Positions 1-4,107 of a stretch of 6,876 nucleotides of DNA are shown here, in pieces. The notes beneath the pieces are model-generated. The model was not told the origin of the DNA and did not search any database. It saw only the letters and a program-made list of their open reading frames with translations. Position 1 is the first letter of the stretch; every line of letters begins with the position of its first letter. Source of the DNA: Bacteroidales bacterium (GTDB lineage Bacteria; Bacteroidota; Bacteroidia; Bacteroidales; Bacteroidaceae); the NCBI GenBank assembly GCA_004558865.1, contig SFCY01000120.1:1-6876 (forward strand), written 5' to 3'. The position numbers and the translations under genes are program-made.

Positions 1-12
1 CGTCTTCTGCAT

Positions 13-94
13 CTATCGGTCTCAAAACGTCAAGTCTCATCGGTCGTGTAGCCCGCTACACTCCCTCTTCAACTTACGTTTTGAATCCCGATAG
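13..94. repeat. Degenerate copy of long palindromic element (copy 1)
   Basis: Bases 22-60 match 2526-2564 with one mismatch (T at 35 instead of C). The left arm is intact, but the right arm (55-84) has decayed in the middle and keeps only GCTACAC and the terminal ACGTTTTGA. An extra outer stem, CTATCGG (13-19) with CCGATAG (88-94), lies outside the core. Bases 1-34 also align with the reverse complement of the sequence to the right of copy 2 (up to about 2610), so the two copies are inverted relative to each other and the element extends beyond the palindrome, probably past the window edge. The function is unknown. A dispersed, palindrome-forming intergenic repeat is the simplest reading. Confidence 0.75.
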
Positions 95-98
95 CTGG

Positions 99-172
99 CC
101 CAACCTTTTCTATAAGCCAAATGAGCAGAGCCAAGCTCGCTTGGACTCTGCCATGGCGAGAAAAGGTGGGCG
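99..172. repeat. Hairpin repeat unit 1 (tandem, 78-bp period)
   Basis: This 74-bp unit is repeated at 177-250 with 3 mismatches. The unit is an imperfect inverted repeat. The outer arms are CCAACCTTTTC near the start and GAAAAGGTGGG near the end. An inner stem pairs GCAGAGCCAAGC (about 125-136) with GCTTGGACTCTGC (about 139-151) with a one-base bulge. It could therefore fold into one long hairpin as DNA or RNA. It lies upstream of the SDR gene, outside any credible gene. Short ORFs across it (MSRAKLAWTLPWREKVG) come from the repeat. Confidence 0.85.
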
Positions 173-176
173 TAAG

Positions 177-294
177 CCCAACCTTTTCGATAAGCCAAAT
201 GAGCAGAGGCAAGCTCGCTTGGACCCTGCCATGGCGAGAAAAGGTGGGCGCTGGCTCAATACGCCTCGACCTAATTTATAGAACCAGCCTAAAA
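177..294. repeat. 118-bp inverted repeat, left copy
   Basis: This segment aligns without gaps to the reverse complement of 6649-6766, with 10 mismatches over 118 bp. The last 30 bp (265-294) match perfectly. Similarity ends sharply on both sides, so these look like real element boundaries. The first 74 bp are hairpin unit 2 (tandem to 99-172). The rest is a linker plus the conserved tail containing CCTAATTTATAGAACCAGCC. The two copies are about 6.35 kb apart and bracket all genes of the window. No transposase is encoded between them, so this is called a dispersed MITE- or REP-like repeat and not a transposon end. Confidence 0.85.
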
Positions 295-532
295 TATTCC
301 GCTCCATGCCAGCAAGCGTTTTCGTGATGCTATGCTGAAAATGGTGCTGAAAATGTTCCATAACGTATATAATTCCCCGAAGAGAATCAGCTTCTCGATT
401 TTTCTTTGTACTTTTGCCCCATCGCATTACTTGACGGCTGCTTTGCCCCACTTGGGCTAAGTGATAGTCGGTTGGGAACAAACAAATGCTTATTTGGTGA
501 AATTCATATAGAGTATAAAGGTATAAAGAAAA
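295..532 (+). promoter_or_regulatory. Leader region of the SDR gene, with candidate -7 element
   Basis: No gene is seen here. TACTTTTG at 409-416 fits the Bacteroidota -7 consensus TAnnTTTG, but no convincing TTTG -33 element lies about 19-21 bp upstream, so the promoter is tentative. It would give a leader of about 110 nt. The leader holds a small possible hairpin (ATTACTT 426-432 with AAGTGAT 459-465; inner GCCC 445-448 with GGGC 454-457). An 11-bp direct repeat TGCTGAAAATG occurs at 333-343 and 345-355. The bases just before the start at 533 are A-rich (TATAAAGAAAA), as usual for Bacteroidota starts without a Shine-Dalgarno sequence. Confidence 0.35.
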
Positions 533-1278
533 ATGAAAGCACAGCGAGAACAGCGCCGGGCAATTGTCATCGGAGCCTCATCGGGAATAGGCCTGCGACC
601 GCCAGGCTTCTGCTGCACGATGGTTGGAGCTTGGGCGTGGCAGCGAGAAGAGAGGCTCCATTAGAACAGTTGGCCAAGGACTTCCCCGGACAAGTGGTGT
701 GGAGCCGCATCGATGTCACCGATGAACAGGCGGCCGGCCAATTGGAGCAGCTCGTGAAGAAAGCAGGAGGAATGGATCTCTTCCTCTATGCCTCGGGCGT
801 AGGGAAAATGAATCCCAACCTCGACCCCGAGCCGGAGGAAGCCACCCTGCGCACCAACGCGCTGGGCTTCACAAGAATGGTGGGAGCCGCCTACCGCTTT
901 TTCGCCCGTCAGGGGCATGGCCACATCGCCGTGATTACCTCGATTGCGGGCATCCGTGGGCTGGGGCCGTCGCCATCCTACTCCGCAACGAAAGCGCTTC
1001 AAAGCACTTATCTCGAAGCACTGGAGCAGCAGAGCCACGCGCTCGGGGTCAATATACGGATCACTGACATACGCCCCGGATTCATCGACACGCCCCTTCT
1101 GCATGGTGACAAATTCCCTCACACGCTATCTGCCGACAAGGCATCGAGAAGCATACTCAAGGCTATCTACGGCAACAGGCACGTCGCCTACATTGATGGA
1201 CTTTGGCATGCCGTAGCGCTACTGATGCGCTTAGCGCCACGGGCGTTGTGGCGCAGAATGAATCTCAACCATGCTTAG
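533..1278 (+). pseudogene. SDR-family NAD(P)-dependent oxidoreductase, frameshifted near 595
   Basis: The gene encodes a classical short-chain dehydrogenase, probably cytoplasmic, reducing or oxidising a carbonyl/alcohol with NAD(P)H; the substrate is unknown. The start ATG at 533 follows an A-rich stretch and gives MKAQREQRRAIVIGASSGIGL. The frame is then lost: CTGCGACC around 593-600 lacks one G relative to the expected CTGGCGACC. The rest (ATARLLLHDGWSLGV...) reads in the next frame to TAG at 1276-1278. Unrepaired translation stops at 662-664 after 43 residues. The repaired protein is 248 aa, normal for the family. It has the cofactor motif GASSGIG (14-20), D61, a YASG motif (87-90) in place of NNAG, N109, and the catalytic triad S137, Y150, K154 (YSATK). 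A hydrophobic/basic C-terminal helix suggests possible membrane contact. It is probably co-transcribed with the OYE-type gene 39 bp downstream. All catalytic residues survive, so the break is recent or a sequencing error. An open frame continuing upstream to 406 could mislead start calling. Confidence 0.88.
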
Positions 1279-1317
1279 GGCCTCTTCTCAACACATTGTG
1301 ATAAAAAAAAGAAATAT

Positions 1318-2499
1318 ATGAAAGACAAATTCAAGCCTCTCTTCGAGACATATACCTTCAATAACGGTGTCACTGCCAAAAACCGGCTTGCCATAGCTCC
1401 GCTCACCCACTGGTCGGCTGACGAGAACGGTGATGCCACAGACGAAGAACTCGCCTACCTGAAAGCCCGCGCACATGGTTTCGGACTGTTCATCAGTGCT
1501 GCCACTGCCGTGAGCCGGGAAGGTATCGGCTTCACTGGACAGCCCGCCGCCTATCGCGAAGCCGACGAGGGCAGTCTGGCCAAGCGTGCCAAGACAATGA
1601 AGAGCGGAGGCGCATTGGCCATCGCCCAACTGCAGCATGCCGGTGCGGCAGCGCTCACCACACTCAATGGTGGAGTGGCCTTTGCGCCGAGCTTGCTCAC
1701 CAACCAGGAGATTGACACCTTAGGCGCCAAACTGAGGGTGAGAACGGAGGCTTTGACCGAGGAGGGCATACAGAGAGTCATCCACGACTTCGCCTATGCC
1801 ACCGAGCTTGCCATCCGTGCCGGTTTTGACGGCATCGAGCTGCATGGCGCCAACGGCTATCTGCTCCAGCAGTTCTTCTCAGCCAAGACCAACAAACGCA
1901 CCGATGACTGGGGAGGAAGCCTTGAGAAGAGAATGCGCCTGCCATTGGCGGTGACGGATGCCGCCATGGAGGTAAGGAAGCGGATGAACCGTCCCGACTT
2001 CATCATCGGCTACCGTCTCACGCCGGAAGAGCCGGGTGAGGACGGACTGACCATGGACGATACGCTGGCGCTCGTCGATGCCCTTGCCGACAAGGGCGTT
2101 CAGTATGTCCACATGTCGCTACATGGCTTCTACAACAAGGCACGGCGCGGCGCCGGCGCTGGACAGCCCCGCCTGCAGCTGGCCAAGGACAGGCTCAAAG
2201 GACGGGGCGTGGCACTGATAGGCGTGGGCGGGCTGCGCACGCCCGATATGGCTTTGGAGGCTTACAACAGCCTCATGGCCGACTTCGTGGCCATCGGATT
2301 GGGTGTGCTCGTCAATCCTAACTTTGTGGAGCTGATTGAGACTGGGAAGGAAGGCAAGGCACGCAAGATTCCAAACATCTTCCGCAATGCCGCCTACCAT
2401 CAGCTGCCAGAGTCCATGTGGAACCAAATGATGACATTCGTACCCAAATGGCCACTGCGCTTCGCCACAATTGTTGGAAAGCTGCTGGGGTGGAAATAA
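1318..2499 (+). CDS. Old Yellow Enzyme-family NADH-dependent flavin oxidoreductase
   Basis: This is a complete 393-aa TIM-barrel FMN enzyme of the OYE (COG1902, NADH:flavin oxidoreductase) family, resembling the Bacillus YqiG-type subgroup. It has no signal peptide, so it is cytoplasmic. Family members use NAD(P)H to reduce activated alkenes, nitro compounds or other electrophiles; the natural substrate here is unknown. Visible motifs: the N-terminal KNRLAIAPLTH (21-31), QLQHAG (104-109), the substrate-binding H176 and N179 in IELHGANGYLLQQF (173-186), TNKRTDDWGGS (191-201), and the phosphate-binding loop GVGG (302-305). The usual Gly-Arg near the end of the barrel (GR in GRxLLxxP) reads AIGLGVLVNP (325-334), with Leu at 328 replacing the Arg that normally contacts the FMN phosphate. 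The C-terminal Trp/Lys-rich tail (380-393) is short. The start ATG follows A-rich ATAAAAAAAAGAAAT with no Shine-Dalgarno sequence. It lies 39 bp after the SDR gene on the same strand, probably in one operon. Confidence 0.93.
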   Translation: MKDKFKPLFETYTFNNGVTAKNRLAIAPLTHWSADENGDATDEELAYLKARAHGFGLFISAATAVSREGIGFTGQPAAYREADEGSLAKRAKTMKSGGALAIAQLQHAGAAALTTLNGGVAFAPSLLTNQEIDTLGAKLRVRTEALTEEGIQRVIHDFAYATELAIRAGFDGIELHGANGYLLQQFFSAKTNKRTDDWGGSLEKRMRLPLAVTDAAMEVRKRMNRPDFIIGYRLTPEEPGEDGLTMDDTLALVDALADKGVQYVHMSLHGFYNKARRGAGAGQPRLQLAKDRLKGRGVALIGVGGLRTPDMALEAYNSLMADFVAIGLGVLVNPNFVELIETGKEGKARKIPNIFRNAAYHQLPESMWNQMMTFVPKWPLRFATIVGKLLGWK

Positions 2500-2525
2500 A
2501 TGAGGATACAATGGCTTGTTGCTCG

Positions 2526-2589
2526 TCAAAACGTCAAGCCTCATCGGTCGTGTAGCCCGCTACACGACCGATGAGGCTTGACGTTTTGA
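2526..2589. repeat. Perfect 31-bp inverted repeat with 2-bp centre (palindromic element, copy 2)
   Basis: Two 31-bp arms (2526-2556 and 2559-2589) are exact reverse complements around CC at 2557-2558. The left arm starts TCAAAACGTCAAGCC and the right arm ends GGCTTGACGTTTTGA. It begins 27 bp after the OYE-type stop codon. As RNA it would form an extremely stable hairpin, so it may stop transcription in both directions between the two operons. However, no uridine tract follows, so it is not a typical intrinsic terminator. Copy 1 at 13-94 is a decayed relative in inverted orientation, and flanking similarity extends to about 2610. Confidence 0.9.
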
Positions 2590-2649
2590 GACCCATGGGC
2601 GCGGAAGACGACCGAAATAACATGCATCCGTATCGTCTAATTTTCGAAA

Positions 2650-2669
2650 CCTAATTTTTAGAACCGGCC
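2650..2669 (+). repeat. Third copy of the 20-bp repeat-tail motif
   Basis: CCTAATTTTTAGAACCGGCC differs at two positions from CCTAATTTATAGAACCAGCC at 270-289, which is also present inverted at 6654-6673. Only this tail of the 118-bp element is recognisable here. It sits about 20 bp upstream of the -33 region of the GLPGLI promoter. It may be a truncated repeat or an independent site. The rest of 2590-2690 shows nothing else beyond AT-rich DNA. Confidence 0.6.
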
Positions 2670-2691
2670 ATTAATAATAGTAGGGGATTTC

Positions 2692-2721
2692 TTGCCGTCT
2701 CGAAAAGTTTTGTTATCTTTG
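2692..2721 (+). promoter_or_regulatory. Bacteroidota-type promoter for the GLPGLI/outer-membrane unit
   Basis: TTG at 2692-2694 and TATCTTTG at 2714-2721 are separated by 19 bp. This fits the known Bacteroides sigma-ABfr promoter pattern (TTTG, 19-21 bp, TAnnTTTG). Transcription would start near 2726-2730, just before the structured leader at 2731-2900, leaving an untranslated leader of about 200 nt before the ATG at 2929. Confidence 0.7.
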
Positions 2722-2730
2722 CGGCAAACA

Positions 2731-2900
2731 AGTAGGAGGCACGGCGTCCCCGCCGTGCAAGGATTCGCGGATGGGGAATACAGCACGAGAATGTATGGCA
2801 TCCCTGCCGTGCGAGAATTCGCGGATGGGGGATACAGTGCGAGAATGCACGGCGTCCCCGCCGTGCAAGGATTCGCGGCGGAGACAGCGCACCTCCTACT
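2731..2900 (+). promoter_or_regulatory. Structured 5' leader: three hairpins inside a closing stem
   Basis: AGTAGGAG at 2731-2738 is the exact complement of CTCCTACT at 2893-2900 and can close the whole leader. Inside are three hairpins with 8-bp stems and the same TCCC loop: 2739-2758, 2793-2812 and 2847-2866. Hairpins 1 and 3 are perfect GCACGGCG/CGCCGTGC stems. Hairpin 2 reads GTATGGCA/TGCCGTGC, and every pair is kept through two G-U wobbles and one compensated G-C to A-U change. That pattern fits selection on RNA structure. The segment lies between the promoter and the GLPGLI start, with 28 nt left to the ATG. It could be a cis-regulatory RNA, an mRNA-stabilising structure or an inserted repeat. 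No known riboswitch was recognised. Confidence 0.6.
2739..2880. repeat. 54-bp tandem repeats, 2.6 copies
   Basis: Unit A (2739-2792) and unit B (2793-2846) are both 54 bp and differ at 9 positions, all of them transitions. Unit C (from 2847) repeats the first 32 bp of unit A exactly (2847-2878) and then diverges. Each unit starts with the GCACGGCG-TCCC-CGCCGTGC hairpin followed by ATTCGCGG. Because 54 is a multiple of three, ORFs pass through in several frames and show an 18-residue repeat (for example HGVPAVQGFADGEYSTRM). No start codon or other coding sign supports translation. Confidence 0.85.
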
Positions 2901-2928
2901 GCAAAACCATATATAAAACCATTTGACT

Positions 2929-3834
2929 ATGAGAGTAAAACTTATGACCGCGTTGTTGGCCTCCATGCTGACATTCTCTTTAGGCGCATCGGGGCAATCC
3001 ATCCATGTAGTCGACGGCAACACTGCGGGCAACGACAATTCCAAACAGGAGAAAACCATTGACCAAGTGCAGTATCGCATCACCTACGCCACCAAGTTTG
3101 TCGCCGACACCACGAAACGCGACTCGACGGGCAACTATCTTTATCTTGCTGACGAAATGCGGCTCGACATTGGCTCTACGGTAGGCAAGTTCTACAGTGC
3201 CAGAAAGGCTATCTACGACAAGTGGGTGGATGAGAAGATAGCCCGTCACGACATGGATTTCAGCAATCCCCCGGCACACCCGTCGCTCTCCTGGAGCATC
3301 TATCGCAATTACCCGACCGGGGAGACCAGTTTCCTCACGATGGCCATGATGGGCAGCTACAGAATCTCGGAGAAGACGCAGGTGCCTGACTGGAGCGTCG
3401 GCACGGACACCTGCACCCTGCTTGGCTATCGTTGCACAAAGGCCGAGACTTCGTTCAAGGGCCGCCACTGGACAGTATGGTTCACCGAGGACATCCCGCT
3501 CGACTTTGGACCATGGAAACTTATGGGGCTTCCGGGACTCATCCTCAAGGCTGCCGACTCCCAACGACAATACGTCTTCGAGGCCAAAGGACTTGAGCAG
3601 GTTGGAGGCAAGGAAGACATCACGCTCGTCAAGGACTACAAGAAGTATGAGCCGGTGACGCAGAAGCAGCTCGACAAGATCAACCGCACCACAACTGCCG
3701 ACGATGTCCTCAAGGCGGCGGGAATCACCATCAGCATGGACAACGTGAAGATGGAGGGCGGCATTGAAAAGGACGACTTCCTGAAGTCCATGAAGCAGGT
3801 CTCGCCCTATAACCCCATAGAGATAGTGAAATGA
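2929..3834 (+). CDS. GLPGLI family secreted protein
   Basis: This is a 301-aa protein of the GLPGLI family (TIGR01200), a Bacteroidota-specific family of unknown function. The start ATG at 2929 is preferred over an in-frame TTG two codons upstream. It gives a Sec signal peptide, MRVKLMTALLASMLTFSLGASGQS, with cleavage likely around residues 22-24, so the mature protein should be periplasmic or envelope-associated. The hallmark region is clear: GYRCTKAETSFKGRHWTVWF (166-185), then EDIPLDFGPWKLMGLPGLIL (187-206) with GLPGLI at 200-205. Two cysteines (C162, C169) flank a short loop and could form a disulfide. The C-terminus ends in the family-like YNPIEI (294-299). It has its own promoter and a structured leader upstream. 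No terminator or promoter is evident between it and the receptor gene at 4104, so the two probably form one transcript. Such proteins often neighbour TonB-receptor-like barrels; a role in envelope peptide or metal handling would be speculation. Confidence 0.92.
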   Translation: MRVKLMTALLASMLTFSLGASGQSIHVVDGNTAGNDNSKQEKTIDQVQYRITYATKFVADTTKRDSTGNYLYLADEMRLDIGSTVGKFYSARKAIYDKWVDEKIARHDMDFSNPPAHPSLSWSIYRNYPTGETSFLTMAMMGSYRISEKTQVPDWSVGTDTCTLLGYRCTKAETSFKGRHWTVWFTEDIPLDFGPWKLMGLPGLILKAADSQRQYVFEAKGLEQVGGKEDITLVKDYKKYEPVTQKQLDKINRTTTADDVLKAAGITISMDNVKMEGGIEKDDFLKSMKQVSPYNPIEIVK

Positions 3835-4107
3835 GCGGGCATCTATGTTTGTGGGAAGGCACTCTTATTGCAGACCTTGTTTGTCGATGACGATGAGGAG
3901 GAGAACTTAGTTGTCAATACTGCTTCTCTCTTGCTGGCTCCACTCTTGGCCCAAGAGACTGTGGACGACATGGTAAGACAGATGGGCGGAATGTCTGGTG
4001 TCAAGCTGACATCCGAAAACGAGGAGGGCGAAGAATACAGCCCCGAGGAATACCGCAAGAGATTCATGTCGCCCGCCCCCTTCAACCCCATTGACTTGAG
4101 CGAATGA
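3835..4107 (+). pseudogene. Remnant of a second, tandem GLPGLI-family gene
   Basis: The frame of the GLPGLI gene stays open directly after its TGA, for 90 codons to TGA 4105-4107. The tail ends in MSPAPFNPIDLSE, matching the closing VSPYNPIEIVK of the intact gene. TVDDMVRQMGG parallels TADDVLKAAGI about 45 residues before that end. Around 3908-3955 lies a signal-peptide-like stretch, VVNTASLLLAPLLAQE. An ATG-AGG-AGG-AGA start (3893) that would supply its basic N-terminus is one frame off. The simplest reading is a paralogous gene that lost its central GLPGLI core and suffered a frameshift, leaving its two ends. No ATG starts the open frame; only TTG/GTG codons are available. Its stop overlaps the next gene's start (ATGA at 4104-4107), suggesting the lost gene was translationally coupled to the receptor. 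A short functional secreted peptide is less likely but possible. Confidence 0.6.

Noticed and set aside
99..250. CRISPR array
   Set aside because: There are only two units with a 4-bp gap, no spacer-length unique sequence and no cas genes.
81..481. Small ORFs on both strands over the left repeat field
   Set aside because: They are made of the tandem hairpin repeat and start or end in it; the same peptide reappears from the inverted copy at the right end. They are kept only as a low-interest coding-constraint question.
588..600. Programmed ribosomal frameshift in the SDR gene
   Set aside because: GGCCTGCGACC is not a slippery heptamer and no downstream pseudoknot is evident; an indel is simpler.
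661..1122. Minus-strand open frame of 153 aa in the SDR region
   Set aside because: It is antisense to the conserved SDR catalytic region and has no family features of its own.
2526..2589. Standard intrinsic terminator
   Set aside because: The stem is far longer than usual and no T-tract follows the 3' arm, so it is reported as a palindromic repeat with possible terminator effect.
2739..2880. CRISPR array or repeat-containing protein gene
   Set aside because: The 54-bp units are contiguous with no spacers, and the frame through them lacks a good start and ends just before the GLPGLI start. The hairpin and leader reading fits better.
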